Below, in pieces: positions 1-9,496 of a stretch of DNA of 52,580 bases. A program made the translations under genes and the position numbers. The DNA lies in the NCBI GenBank assembly GCA_009691685.1, contig SIAU01000005.1, positions 1 to 52,580 on the forward strand, in the 5' to 3' direction. Numbering within the stretch: position 1 is the stretch's first letter; every line of letters starts with the position of its first letter. This stretch comes from Opitutales bacterium. Lineage in GTDB: Bacteria > Verrucomicrobiota > Verrucomicrobiia > Opitutales > UBA953. The notes beneath the pieces are model-generated. The model made no database searches, was not told the DNA's origin, and saw only the letters and a program-made list of their open reading frames with translations.

Positions 1-3000
1 CATCCTATTGCCCAAGAGGGCGAAACTACCGGACCCACCTACTGGCGTAGTCTCGATGAACGTAACAAGTCGCCCGAGTTCCGGACGCGCGCTGAACGCG
101 AATTCTTGGACGACGCTGCGAACATCTCGAAAGTTGAACGTCGCGAATTTTTAATGTTGATGGGTGCATCCTTCGGCTTAGCTGGCTTGGGCCTCGCTGG
201 ATGTCGCGAACCACGTAACCACACTTTACCTTACAGCAAACAGCCTGAGAATACGATTCCTGGCGTCGCTACTTATTACGCGAGTTCTTTCCCTGGTGAA
301 TTAGCCAATCAGCCGCTCATCGTTGAAACCCATCAACACCGCCCCACCAAAGTTGAAGGAAATCCAACGCATCGTGCGAGCGGTTCAGCTTCATCGAAAT
401 TTGCGCAAGCGAGTGTGCTCGATCTCTATGATCCTGAGCGTGCGCAAGCTTCCATTGGCTCCAGTGGCTCAATTATTTCGGTTTCCGAAGTTCGTGATTT
501 AATCCGCCAACTCGCCGCTTCTGAAAAAGCGAATGGTGGTGCCGGTTTAGCATTCTTAGCTCGTCCATCTTCTTCGCCCACCCGTGCAGCCTTGTTTGCG
601 GCGATTAAAGAAGTTTTACCACAGTCTCGTTTTGTTGAGTACACTCCCGTTGCCCAAAACCGCGCTGAAGTCGCCCTCGGTGCGCGCATTTTACCCGACT
701 ACGCCCAAGCGCGTCGCATCTTAAGCCTCGATGCTGATTTCTTGAACACGGGTGACGGTGCTGTTGAAAATACTCGTGCCTACTCCATCGGTCGTCGTGC
801 GGATAATGCGGTCGAAGCCGATAAGATGACTCGTCTCTACGTGGTTGAGTCGACCTTTACTATTACGGGTGCCGCTGCTGATCACCGTCTTCGTGCGTCG
901 TCATCACATATTTCTGGGTTGGCGATTTTATTTGCCGCTGAAGTGCTCGCCCAAACCGGAAATAAATCGGACGCTGCTATTTTAACATCCAGAGTTTCGG
1001 GTATTTCTGTTCCCGAAGTTTGGATTAAGGAATGTGTAGTTGATTTGGTAGGTGCTAAGGAAAAAGCACTCATCGTGGCGGGTGAACATCTTTCGGTGGA
1101 TGCCCATCGTGCAGTTTATTTAGCGAACCAAGCACTCAATGCGGCGATTCGCGTTGTTGAGTCTAAGGCATCGGCCTCGAATTCGATCGCCGAATTGGTG
1201 GTCCAACCTGCCAATACTTTAATTATCTTGGGCGGTAATCCTGCTTACGATGCACCGGCGGATGTCGATTTTGCGAAAGCAGTGAAAGCCGCTAAAAATG
1301 TTGTTCGTCTCGGTTATCATGGCCCAGCCTTTGACGAAACTTCGGCCTTAGTGAAATCAGTCGGTGGCACCGTCATTGCTGCCTCACACTATTTAGAAAG
1401 TTGGTCCGATGGTCGCACGCTCGATGGTACTTATGTGCCCGTGCAGCCCATGATTGAGCCACTCTTTCCGACGCTCTCGGAGCTCGATGTCCTAGCTCCG
1501 TTTGCCGGAAAAAATCAAGAGCCCTACGCTTTAGTTCGCGAAACCTTTAATCGTCTCGCCAAAAATAATTCTGACACCGCCTTTGCTGCGTGGTTGGCGG
1601 AAGGTGTTCTCGCGGAAACTTCAAGTGCCACGAAGAAAATTAAATTAGATGTCGATAGCGTCGGAAAATTTACCGCTCCACCATTATCGTTCAGCTCACT
1701 CGAAGCACGTATTTTACCGAGCGTGCATACGGGTGACGGATTATACGCGAATAACGGTTGGTTAGCAGAAGCACCCGATCCCATGTCGAAGACTTCATGG
1801 GAAAACGTCATTCTCATCAGTCCTAAACTTGCGGCTAAGCTTGATATCGAACCCAGTATTGGCGTTATCCAAAAAATCGGTGCGCTCAATCGAAACATTA
1901 ATCAGATAATCGACGGTAAACTCATCGCACACTACGCTAAATTAACCCTCAGCGGTATCAGCATCAAAGGACCTCTCTTTATCATGCCTGGTATGGCTGA
2001 TTTCACTGTGGGTCTGCAGTTAGGTTTTGGTCGTACGGTTGCTGGCCGCGTCGCCACTCGGGTGGCTGAAAGATTACAAGGCAAAGTGGTGGGTAACGGT
2101 TTCAATGTTTACCCATTTGTTACTTCGCAATCCGCCGCTGTTCGCACGGGCGTAACTTTAGAACTCACCGGCGAAAGTCTTCCGGTTTGTAATACGCAAG
2201 ATCACTGGTCGATGGAAGGTCGCGACGTGGTGCGCGAAGGAAACGCCGAAGATTTACACCATAACGAGAACTTTGCGAAACTCGGAATCGATGGACACTC
2301 TCCTGCGGTCTACGGAAAAGACGAAAAACTTTCGGCGGCTGAAAAAGCGGTGCTCACGCCACGTGGAAATTCTGCGTATGAGCATCCTGATCACTCCGTG
2401 GCTCCCAACGTCGCCGTTTGGCAAGGTCACGAAAGTAAATTCCCAGTTCAACAACAGTGGGGAATGTCGATTGATTTAAATACCTGTACGGGTTGCAATG
2501 CTTGTGTGACTGCCTGTCAGGCGGAAAATAATATTCCAGTCGTGGGACGCGACCAAGTGTTGAAGGGTCGTAACATGCACTGGATTCGTCTCGATCGTTA
2601 CTTCTTTGACGGTCGTGATAAAGCAGGCACCGCGATTCCTGAAGATCCCCAAGTGACTTTCATGGGTGTCGCTTGTCAGCACTGTGAAACCGCTCCTTGC
2701 GAAACAGTTTGTCCGGCTAACGCCACGGTGCACGACGACCAAGGCCTCAACACGATGGCTTACAATCGTTGTATCGGTACTCGTTACTGCGCTAATAACT
2801 GTCCGTACAAAGTTCGTCGCTTTAATTTCCTCGATTATAATAAACGCGAAGCGGGTCACTATTACGAAGGACCTCTCGGACCTGCTAAATTACCGAAAGA
2901 CCCCGCTGACCTTCCGCAGATGCAAAAGAATCCTGACGTTTCTGTGCGGATGCGCGGCGTGATGGAAAAATGCACTTACTGCGTACAACGTATTCAAGAA

Positions 3001-3357
3001 GCGAAAATCCAAGCGAAAGTTCGGGCCAAAGATTCTGCCAATCACCGCGTTGCTGATGGTACGATTCAAGTCGCTTGCCAACAAGCCTGCCCAGCGGAGG
3101 CGATTGAGTTTGGTGATATCACTGATCCGAACTCACGTGTGGCTAAAGCGAAAGCTTCTACGCGTACCTACGGTGCTCTCACTTATTTAAATACTCGTCC
3201 ACGTACCACGTACCAAGCGAAGTTACGAAACATCAATGCACGCATGCCGGGTGCAAATCGTGTTCCGCTCTCGCGTAAGGAAATGGCTGGAAGAGAAGGG
3301 CAGAGTGGTCCGGAGCATGGTGCCCCGGTTCATAAATCCGAAAAACACTCCAACTAA
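1..3357 (+). CDS. actB: ActB, Fe-S subunit of alternative complex III (5' end cut by window edge)
   Basis: This is the peripheral iron-sulfur subunit of alternative complex III, a quinol:electron-acceptor oxidoreductase. The frame is open from base 1, and the first visible residues (HPIAQEG...YWRSLDE) match the usual ActB N-terminus, so the true start lies just left of the window. The TTG at 106 is internal. A Tat-like RREFL motif (visible residues 47-51) and a lipobox-like LAGC (Cys 68) follow. The middle is a molybdopterin-oxidoreductase-like fold that carries no Mo cofactor in this family. The C-terminal ferredoxin part (about 820-1040) shows CTGCNACVTAC, CQHCETAPCETVCP, CIGTRYCANNCPY, CTYC and CQQACP, the cysteine pattern of the family's four Fe-S clusters. 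About 1118 residues are visible. actC follows after 21 bases, and actA (pentaheme cytochrome) is expected just upstream. Confidence 0.95.
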   Translation, partial: HPIAQEGETTGPTYWRSLDERNKSPEFRTRAEREFLDDAANISKVERREFLMLMGASFGLAGLGLAGCREPRNHTLPYSKQPENTIPGVATYYASSFPGELANQPLIVETHQHRPTKVEGNPTHRASGSASSKFAQASVLDLYDPERAQASIGSSGSIISVSEVRDLIRQLAASEKANGGAGLAFLARPSSSPTRAALFAAIKEVLPQSRFVEYTPVAQNRAEVALGARILPDYAQARRILSLDADFLNTGDGAVENTRAYSIGRRADNAVEADKMTRLYVVESTFTITGAAADHRLRASSSHISGLAILFAAEVLAQTGNKSDAAILTSRVSGISVPEVWIKECVVDLVGAKEKALIVAGEHLSVDAHRAVYLANQALNAAIRVVESKASASNSIAELVVQPANTLIILGGNPAYDAPADVDFAKAVKAAKNVVRLGYHGPAFDETSALVKSVGGTVIAASHYLESWSDGRTLDGTYVPVQPMIEPLFPTLSELDVLAPFAGKNQEPYALVRETFNRLAKNNSDTAFAAWLAEGVLAETSSATKKIKLDVDSVGKFTAPPLSFSSLEARILPSVHTGDGLYANNGWLAEAPDPMSKTSWENVILISPKLAAKLDIEPSIGVIQKIGALNRNINQIIDGKLIAHYAKLTLSGISIKGPLFIMPGMADFTVGLQLGFGRTVAGRVATRVAERLQGKVVGNGFNVYPFVTSQSAAVRTGVTLELTGESLPVCNTQDHWSMEGRDVVREGNAEDLHHNENFAKLGIDGHSPAVYGKDEKLSAAEKAVLTPRGNSAYEHPDHSVAPNVAVWQGHESKFPVQQQWGMSIDLNTCTGCNACVTACQAENNIPVVGRDQVLKGRNMHWIRLDRYFFDGRDKAGTAIPEDPQVTFMGVACQHCETAPCETVCPANATVHDDQGLNTMAYNRCIGTRYCANNCPYKVRRFNFLDYNKREAGHYYEGPLGPAKLPKDPADLPQMQKNPDVSVRMRGVMEKCTYCVQRIQEAKIQAKVRAKDSANHRVADGTIQVACQQACPAEAIEFGDITDPNSRVAKAKASTRTYGALTYLNTRPRTTYQAKLRNINARMPGANRVPLSRKEMAGREGQSGPEHGAPVHKSEKHSN

Positions 3358-3378
3358 TTCTTCCCGAATTTTTAATCC

Positions 3379-4788
3379 ATGGCTTACGCCCCTGATCATT
3401 CTTCTGAACGTCCTGCAATACTCGATAAGGTAAATCCTGCCGAGTTGCCCCGTGCTAAACTCATTCTCAATGACCGTGGCTTTCATTGGATCACCGACAA
3501 AGTTTGTGGCATCGTCGAAGAGCCCACGCCTCTCTGGTGGAAAGTTCTTTTTACGGTAGCACTTTTCGTCGCATCTTTCACGGGTGTTGGATTATTTTAC
3601 CTCGTTTCAACGGGAACAGGTGTTTGGGGTTTACGTGCCCCGATTGGTTGGGGTTGGGCGATTGTTAACTTCGTTTTCTGGGTCGGTATCGGTCACGCGG
3701 GAACTTTGATTTCTGCGATTCTCTGTTTGCTCCGCCAAAAATGGCGTACCTCGATTAATCGTGCAGCTGAGGCGATGACCATTTTCGCCGTGATGTGTGC
3801 CGGTATTTTCCCGCTCTTCCACGTCGGCCGCGTTTGGTTTGCTTGGTGGCTCTTCCCCATACCTAATCAAAATGCAATTTGGCCTCAGTTCCGTTCTCCT
3901 TTAGAGTGGGACGTTTTCGCGGTTTCGACTTACTTCACGGTTTCCTCTTTATTCTGGTACATGGGCATGGTGCCTGACTTTGGTACGATTCGCGATCGCG
4001 CAACTACATGGTGGAGAAAAGCTTTTTACAGCGTCTTGGCGATGGGCTGGCGCGGCGGCAATCGTCAGTGGTCCAACATGGAAATGGCGTATCTTTTGCT
4101 CGCTGGTTTATCCACGCCGCTCGTTCTTTCCGTGCACACCATCGTTTCGTTCGACTTCGCAGTCTCGAACGTTCCCGGCTGGCACACGACCATCTTCCCA
4201 CCTTACTTCGTGGCGGGTGCCATCTTCTCGGGCTTCGCGATGGTGTTAACGTTGATGCTGCCACTGCGTGCGATTTATCGCCTGCATGATGTAATCAATC
4301 AGTACCACATCGATAACATGTGTAAGATTATTTTAGCGACTGGTACGATGGTTGGTTACGCTTATGCCACGGAGTTCTTTATCGCTGCTTATTCTGGTAA
4401 CGTTTACGAAAAGTTTGCCTTCGTGAATCGTGCCTTCGGTCAATACGCGTGGGCTTACTGGATCATGGTTTCTTGTAACGTGATTACGCCTCAACTTTTC
4501 TGGTTTAAGAAGATTCGCGAAAATCACTCTCTCGTTTGGATTATTTGCCTATTCGTGAACGTCGGTATGTGGTTCGAACGCTTCGTCATCACTGTGACTT
4601 CGCTGGCGAATGATTACCTGCCATCGAGCTGGGGTTATTACAGCCCGACCATCGTGGATATCTTCACTTTCTTCGGCACCTTTGGTTTCTTCTCGGTGCT
4701 CTTCCTGCTCTTCGTAAGATTCTTCCCGCTTCTGCCGATGGCCGAGCTGAAGATGGTCTCACCTCACTCCGATATTCATAAACATTAA
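3379..4788 (+). CDS. actC: ActC, NrfD/PsrC-like membrane subunit of alternative complex III
   Basis: This is a polytopic quinol-interacting membrane subunit of alternative complex III (469 aa). It has about ten hydrophobic segments with the NrfD/PsrC family layout and conserved stretches such as [13 protein letters not shown] near residues 112-124 and the FPLFHVGR segment. It follows actB and precedes actD, which is the standard act order. The start ATG is 21 bases after the actB stop and has no Shine-Dalgarno sequence upstream (TTTTTAATCC precedes it). In the known complex this subunit contacts ActB and is a likely site of quinol oxidation and proton translocation; that role comes from the family and is not visible here. 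Confidence 0.95.
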   Translation: MAYAPDHSSERPAILDKVNPAELPRAKLILNDRGFHWITDKVCGIVEEPTPLWWKVLFTVALFVASFTGVGLFYLVSTGTGVWGLRAPIGWGWAIVNFVFWVGIGHAGTLISAILCLLRQKWRTSINRAAEAMTIFAVMCAGIFPLFHVGRVWFAWWLFPIPNQNAIWPQFRSPLEWDVFAVSTYFTVSSLFWYMGMVPDFGTIRDRATTWWRKAFYSVLAMGWRGGNRQWSNMEMAYLLLAGLSTPLVLSVHTIVSFDFAVSNVPGWHTTIFPPYFVAGAIFSGFAMVLTLMLPLRAIYRLHDVINQYHIDNMCKIILATGTMVGYAYATEFFIAAYSGNVYEKFAFVNRAFGQYAWAYWIMVSCNVITPQLFWFKKIRENHSLVWIICLFVNVGMWFERFVITVTSLANDYLPSSWGYYSPTIVDIFTFFGTFGFFSVLFLLFVRFFPLLPMAELKMVSPHSDIHKH

Positions 4789-4804
4789 TTTGACGTCACG
4801 AACC

Positions 4805-5347
4805 ATGAATGAACGCAATGAAAGTATCCACGGTGTCGCTTGCACCTTCCGCAAGCCAGCTGACGTCTATCACGCTGCGGAAAAAGTACGTGATGCGGGT
4901 TGGAAATATTGGGATGTGCATTCGGCTTATCCGATTCACGGCTTGGATAAAGCGATGGGCCTGCCACGTTCCAAAATACCTCGTCTGACTTTATTAGGTG
5001 GGGTGACTGGTTTCATTGCTGGTTGTTTACTCACCTGGTATATGAATTCGTTTGATTACCCTCTCATTGTTGGTGGTAAACCACTTTGGAGTCCGATCTT
5101 CCCATTCCCCATCATGTACGAGTGCACGATTCTCTTCGCGGCCTTCGGTACATTCTTTGGTCAGTTCATTTTAAATCGTCTCCCGCAACACCATCACCCT
5201 TTATTTGATCTTCCGCAATTTGCGCGCACATCGGATGACTCGTTCATGATTGTTTTGGAAGCTCGTGATTCCCAATTCCATTTAGATGAATCCCGCAACT
5301 TCTTACTCTCTTTGGGGGGTCAAGAAATCACCGTTATTCGCGACTAA
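4805..5347 (+). CDS. actD: ActD (DUF3341) membrane subunit of alternative complex III
   Basis: This is a small subunit of alternative complex III (180 aa). It carries an N-terminal soluble domain with the ActD pattern (VACTFRKPADVYHAAEKVRDAG, then YPIHGLDKAMGLPRSKIP), two membrane helices at about 58-80 and 103-123, and a short soluble C-terminal domain. I chose ATG 4805 over the in-frame TTG at 4790, because the ATG lies 16 bases after the actC stop and gives the usual N-terminus. Its position between actC and actE matches the conserved operon order. Its exact role in the complex is structural as far as is known. Confidence 0.93.
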   Translation: MNERNESIHGVACTFRKPADVYHAAEKVRDAGWKYWDVHSAYPIHGLDKAMGLPRSKIPRLTLLGGVTGFIAGCLLTWYMNSFDYPLIVGGKPLWSPIFPFPIMYECTILFAAFGTFFGQFILNRLPQHHHPLFDLPQFARTSDDSFMIVLEARDSQFHLDESRNFLLSLGGQEITVIRD

Positions 5348-5353
5348 TCCACC

Positions 5354-6070
5354 ATGAGCCGCTACCTTACATTTCTCGCTATCGTTGTTGTTGCTGTGAT
5401 TGGCTTCCTGGGTTTCCAAGGAAAGACCTCGAAGCAAACTCCGATTTATGTTTTCGACGATATGGACTATCAGCCGAAGTACAAAGCTCAGGGCGAAAAC
5501 ACTTTCTTCGCCGACGGACGCGACGCTCGCCCGCCTGTGGCTGGATCCGTTGCTCGTGGTACCGGTCTTGAACCCACCAAAGTTTTTTCCGCTGAATACC
5601 GTCGCGCTGAATCACTCAATGCCGCTTTCGTTACCGGAAAAGATGAGAAGGGCAATTTCCTCTTAGATTTCCCAGCTAAGAGTCTTACCTTTTTATCGTC
5701 GGGCGAATTACAACCCTACACGATTGACAGTAAAGTTCTGGAATTGGGTCGGGCGAAATACCAAATTTATTGTGCCGTCTGCCACGGCGATGCGGCCGAT
5801 GGTAATGGTATTATGAAAGTGCGTTCTGCCATCGAGGGCGACATCGCGATCAACACGATTGCTAATTTACAAACGGCGATCTATCGCGCTTATCCTCAGG
5901 GCCAAATTTACGACGTCATTAATAACGGCAAAAATACGATGATGCCTTACGGCGATAAACTTTCACCGGAAGAACGCTGGGCCGTCGTCGCTTACTTACG
6001 CGCTCTGCAACTTTCTCAGTTCAGCCCACCAGAAATCACCCCCGCCTCCATCAAGGCCACCGCCAAATAA
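5354..6070 (+). CDS. actE: ActE, monoheme cytochrome c subunit of alternative complex III
   Basis: This is a membrane-anchored periplasmic cytochrome c (238 aa). An N-terminal hydrophobic segment (residues 5-21) is followed by a linker and one heme-binding motif, C140-A-V-C143-H144. The probable distal Met is in NTMMPYGD near residue 197, followed by a typical C-terminal helix (EERWAVVAYLRALQ). In ACIII this subunit passes electrons towards the soluble or oxidase-bound acceptor. It starts 6 bases after the actD stop and ends 6 bases before actF, so the genes are clearly co-transcribed. Confidence 0.94.
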   Translation: MSRYLTFLAIVVVAVIGFLGFQGKTSKQTPIYVFDDMDYQPKYKAQGENTFFADGRDARPPVAGSVARGTGLEPTKVFSAEYRRAESLNAAFVTGKDEKGNFLLDFPAKSLTFLSSGELQPYTIDSKVLELGRAKYQIYCAVCHGDAADGNGIMKVRSAIEGDIAINTIANLQTAIYRAYPQGQIYDVINNGKNTMMPYGDKLSPEERWAVVAYLRALQLSQFSPPEITPASIKATAK

Positions 6071-6076
6071 TTCGCC

Positions 6077-7345
6077 ATGAGCGCTTCTCCTTCTCGTTTA
6101 TCTTCACATTGGACAACCTTCGTTGCCGTTGGCTTCGTTGCCTTGGTTGCCGTGTGGTCATTTGCCTTCCTGGGTTTAGGCGAACATGATCATCGTCCCG
6201 CACTCTCTGTTTTAGTCGGTTCCTTGTTTTGGGTTTCTACGTTAATGGGTATGCTCATGTTGATTATGATTACGCGTGTGTTCGACGCGGGCTGGGCTCC
6301 GATTATTCGTCGCTCTTGGGAGTTTATGATCAGCGCTTTACCGGTAGTGCTTTTACTGGGGGTCGCTCCTTTAGCATTCATTCCTGAGTTTCGTCACATA
6401 CTCTGGGAGTGGACGGATGCCTCGCATATTTTACCAAGCGGACACGAAGTCGGCCACGACCCCATTCTTCGGGCCAAAAGTTGGTTCCTTAACGAAAACT
6501 TTTTCCTCATCCGTATCGCTGCTTACGTGTTATTTTTCGGAGTGATTACTTGGGCTCTGCGTCACTGGTCTTTTAAACAGGACAAAGAACGCACCGCACA
6601 ACATACCCATACCTTGCACGCGGTTTCTGCCGTGGGCATTCCTGCGAGTGCCGTTATGCTGACCTTGCTCGCGTTCGACTGTTTAATGGCCCTTTCTTAT
6701 CACTGGTTCTCGACGATGTATGGTGTGTGGTTTTTCTCCCTCTCGATTCGCTTGGCCTTAGCTGCTACCGTGATTTTCACCTATCGACTATCCAACGGCG
6801 GTTGGCTCGATGGACTTCTTAATCAAGCCCACCGCCACGTACTCGGCTGTCTGATGCTCGCCTTCACTGTTTTCTGGGCGTACATCAGCTTTTCGCAGTA
6901 CTTCATTATTTATAATGCCAATATCCCCGAAGAAACTTTCTGGTATAACATGCGTGAGTTTAATCCCGTCACGGGATTGAAAAGCGATTGGTGGGGTGTA
7001 TCGATGTACCTCATTTTCGGATTCTTTTTCCTGCCCTTTCTTTTACTTTTATTTTATCGCGCAAAAATTGTTGCCCGTCGATTACTCACCATCGCCTGGA
7101 TTATTTTTGTGGGTGGTATTATGGATCTCTGGTTCAACGCCGTGCCCCGTCAAATCGTCGATAAGACTGCGCCTGAAGGTTTTACGGTATCACCCTTCAT
7201 CAGTGGCTATCTCGCCCTAGACCTGCTCGCGATTGCTGGTTTCGGCTGCTTAGTCATCGGATTATTTTTACGTGCCTCCACCCAGGCAGAAACTATCCCC
7301 GTCCACGACCCTCGTATTCTCGAGTCTATCAATTACCATGAGTGA
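6077..7345 (+). CDS. actF: ActF, second NrfD-like membrane subunit of alternative complex III
   Basis: This is the second polytopic membrane subunit of alternative complex III (422 aa), distantly related to ActC. It has about ten hydrophobic segments and conserved charged or aromatic residues between them (for example FLNENFFLIR and SQYFIIYNANIPEE). The stop overlaps the start of the next cytochrome gene in ATGAGTGA (8-base overlap), which suggests translational coupling. This ties the downstream cytochrome/CcoN-like module to the act operon. Confidence 0.94.
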   Translation: MSASPSRLSSHWTTFVAVGFVALVAVWSFAFLGLGEHDHRPALSVLVGSLFWVSTLMGMLMLIMITRVFDAGWAPIIRRSWEFMISALPVVLLLGVAPLAFIPEFRHILWEWTDASHILPSGHEVGHDPILRAKSWFLNENFFLIRIAAYVLFFGVITWALRHWSFKQDKERTAQHTHTLHAVSAVGIPASAVMLTLLAFDCLMALSYHWFSTMYGVWFFSLSIRLALAATVIFTYRLSNGGWLDGLLNQAHRHVLGCLMLAFTVFWAYISFSQYFIIYNANIPEETFWYNMREFNPVTGLKSDWWGVSMYLIFGFFFLPFLLLLFYRAKIVARRLLTIAWIIFVGGIMDLWFNAVPRQIVDKTAPEGFTVSPFISGYLALDLLAIAGFGCLVIGLFLRASTQAETIPVHDPRILESINYHE

Positions 7346-8096
7346 TAATTCTTCTAATGGAGATCGCCCTTTAATTCCTGGCCAAGTTGCTTCTTGGTTA
7401 GGAATTTTAGCCTTCGTTTTCGTCGCCATCTTTGTCATCGCCTACGCGTATGTTGCCTTCAGTCCCAAAACCAATTCTGACGTCGAGCGCCGCATCGCCG
7501 AAAAAGCACTACGTGCTGATATTGAATCAAAAGCGAAGGGATTAATTTCTGCTACCGGTTTAAACGCCGACGGAACTTATCGTGTGCCGGTCGAAACAGC
7601 GATGTCGCTCATGGCGGCTGATCCTGACTTAGTAAATAAAATGCGCAATTACTCTGCGCCTGGTCCATCGGCACCTCAGCCCGTTTCACTAAATGCCGAC
7701 GCACCCAAAGTGGCCGATGAAGAAGTAATGAAGCGCGGATTAGCAGTCTACTCACGCACTTGTGTGGCCTGTCACCAGCCTACGGGTAAGGGGCTGCCTC
7801 CAGTTTTTCCTCCTTTAGCTGAGGCGCCGATTGTGAACGGTGATCCGACACTATCTATTAAGTTCATTCTTCATGGATTGATCGGACCAGTCACTGTTGC
7901 TGGCACAACTTACAACAGTATGATGCCTGCAGTCGCAGGGCTGAACGACCAAGATATTTCTGATGTTACCACTTACGTGCGTGCTAGTTTTGGCAACAAT
8001 TCAGGCCCGGTGACCGTTGAACAAGTCAAAGCCGTGCGCGATGCCAATGCTTCACGCAACACACCTTGGACCACCGCCGAATTAGGTCTTAAATAA
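7338..8096 (+). CDS. membrane-anchored monoheme cytochrome c (first of two paralogues flanking the CcoN/CcoO pair)
   Basis: This 252-aa protein has one N-terminal membrane helix (about 18-41), a charged helical linker (46-110) and a C-terminal class I cytochrome c domain with C142-V-A-C145-H146. The likely distal Met is in NSMMPAVAGL. The start ATG at 7338 overlaps the actF stop; an upstream in-frame start at 7272 would lie deep inside actF and is rejected. The heme domain resembles that encoded at 10053-10730 (shared HQ-TG-G-FPP, GL-G--V-G and YVR---GN--GPV pattern), so the two look like paralogues. Its position suggests an electron carrier between ACIII and the following CcoN/CcoO-like proteins; this is inference. 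Confidence 0.9.
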   Translation: MSDNSSNGDRPLIPGQVASWLGILAFVFVAIFVIAYAYVAFSPKTNSDVERRIAEKALRADIESKAKGLISATGLNADGTYRVPVETAMSLMAADPDLVNKMRNYSAPGPSAPQPVSLNADAPKVADEEVMKRGLAVYSRTCVACHQPTGKGLPPVFPPLAEAPIVNGDPTLSIKFILHGLIGPVTVAGTTYNSMMPAVAGLNDQDISDVTTYVRASFGNNSGPVTVEQVKAVRDANASRNTPWTTAELGLK

Positions 8097-8110
8097 TTTT
8101 ATAATCTTCG

Positions 8111-9484
8111 ATGAGCCAGGACTATTACCGCCAAGCACATTCTTCCCCAAGCGATAAAGGAAGCACCCTCCCTGTTCGTTTATTTTTTGCCTCTGCTTTG
8201 GGTTGGTTAATTATTTCATCCGTTCTCGGACTCATCGTAAGTTTAAAATTACAAACCCCTACTTTCATGGCAGGTTGTGAGTGGTTCACTTATGGTCGTT
8301 TAGAAATCCTTCAGCGAAATGCCTTTACCTATGGTTGGATTGCGAATGCGATTTTCGGAGTGAACTTATGGATCATGTCAGCACTAGCTCGCTTTGAATT
8401 TAAAGATAGCTGGTTGGCAGTGTGTGGTTGGTTGGGCTGGAATCTCGCTCTGACTTTTGGACTCGGGGCCATTTTCCTCGGTCATCTCAATGGCTACGTA
8501 CTTTTAGAAATGCCCAAGGAAGTGGCTCCAGCTTTATTTATCAGTTTCCTCTTTGCTGCGCTGTGGCCCTCCGTTGCCTTTGTTCGTCGTCCGACCGGAC
8601 ACGTCTTCGTATCACAGTGGTACATCATTGGTGCTTCTTTCGTCTTCCCCGTAGCCTTTGGTATCACGCAACTGTTAGTTCTTTGGTATCCGACATCCGG
8701 AGTGCTTCAGGCGCTCATCCATAGTTGGTTCATCCAAAATATCCAATTACTCTGGATTGGGGCTTCGGCGATTGCTGCGACTTATTATTTCATCTCCAAG
8801 GAGTCGGGTCGCACGATCTCGGCTTACTATTTGGCCACTGTCGGATTCTGGACCTACTTTCTTTTTGCGGGTTGGACGGCTCCTGCTTCATTACTCGGCG
8901 GTCCCATTCCTGTTTGGATTCAATCCGTCGGCGTGACTACTGCACTCATGATGTTAGTTCCGGTAATTATCCTGGGGATTAATTTCTTTGGGACACTTTC
9001 TTACAGTCGCGGATTTGCTTACGCTTGGAATAACACGACCCTCCGCTTCGTCTTAGTCGGCATGGTCAGCTTCGTGGTTTCTTCCGCATTAAATATTCTT
9101 TTCTCCACCCGCTCGCTGAATGCGGTTGTTCGTTTCACCGATTTCACCGTCGGACAGCAGCAGCTCGTCAATTACGGTTTCGTATCGATGGTCTTCTTTG
9201 GCGCCGCTTATTATATTCTGCCACGCGTCACGGGTTCATTCTGGCCGTCGGCAAAACTAGTTCACCTCCACTTCTGGTCCTGTGTTATCGGAGGTCTCGG
9301 ATTGGCTCTCCATCTTTTAATCTGTGGTTACCCCACGGTTAATAGCGGAGTCATTAGCTATTATTACATCCCCGTTATCTTCTTCGTGCTTTTACAATTG
9401 GTGGGACACCTCGCCTTCGCGATTAATTCACTCGTCATGCTCTTCGCTTCTGCGCGAAATACAAACGACAACCCTCACGCTTAA
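8111..9484 (+). CDS. CcoN-like (cbb3 oxidase subunit I fold) protein lacking all heme and copper ligands
   Basis: This 457-aa protein has about twelve membrane helices. It aligns along its length with cbb3-type oxidase subunit I: YGRLEILQRNAF matches the FGRLRPLHTNAV region, WFIQNIQLLW matches WYGHNAVGF, PASLL...PVWIQS matches PHHLH...PDWAQS, and FTVGQQQLVNYGF matches WTIGHSHVGALGW. Every catalytic ligand differs: Q68 replaces the low-spin heme b His, Q209 and A259/S260 replace the three CuB His, and Q349/Q351 replace the heme b3 and heme b His of helix X. The cross-linked Tyr position appears to be Ala253. The frame is intact with no stops, so this is a maintained gene rather than decay. It cannot bind heme and copper in the usual way and should not be called an oxidase. 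It may be a structural or quinone/ion-handling partner of ACIII (inference). Confidence 0.85.
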   Translation: MSQDYYRQAHSSPSDKGSTLPVRLFFASALGWLIISSVLGLIVSLKLQTPTFMAGCEWFTYGRLEILQRNAFTYGWIANAIFGVNLWIMSALARFEFKDSWLAVCGWLGWNLALTFGLGAIFLGHLNGYVLLEMPKEVAPALFISFLFAALWPSVAFVRRPTGHVFVSQWYIIGASFVFPVAFGITQLLVLWYPTSGVLQALIHSWFIQNIQLLWIGASAIAATYYFISKESGRTISAYYLATVGFWTYFLFAGWTAPASLLGGPIPVWIQSVGVTTALMMLVPVIILGINFFGTLSYSRGFAYAWNNTTLRFVLVGMVSFVVSSALNILFSTRSLNAVVRFTDFTVGQQQLVNYGFVSMVFFGAAYYILPRVTGSFWPSAKLVHLHFWSCVIGGLGLALHLLICGYPTVNSGVISYYYIPVIFFVLLQLVGHLAFAINSLVMLFASARNTNDNPHA

Positions 9485-9496
9485 ATTGCCCTGATC

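Noticed and set aside
7272-7337. Upstream start for the cytochrome c gene inside actF
   Set aside because: It would add 22 residues with no signal or similarity; ATG 7338 overlaps the actF stop in a typical coupled arrangement.
8111-9484. CcoN-like gene as a functional cbb3 oxidase or NO reductase, or as a decayed pseudogene
   Set aside because: Oxidases and NO reductases both need the helix X and metal-site histidines that are absent. Decay is unlikely because the frame is intact, the helices are conserved, and four ligand sites are all Gln codons.
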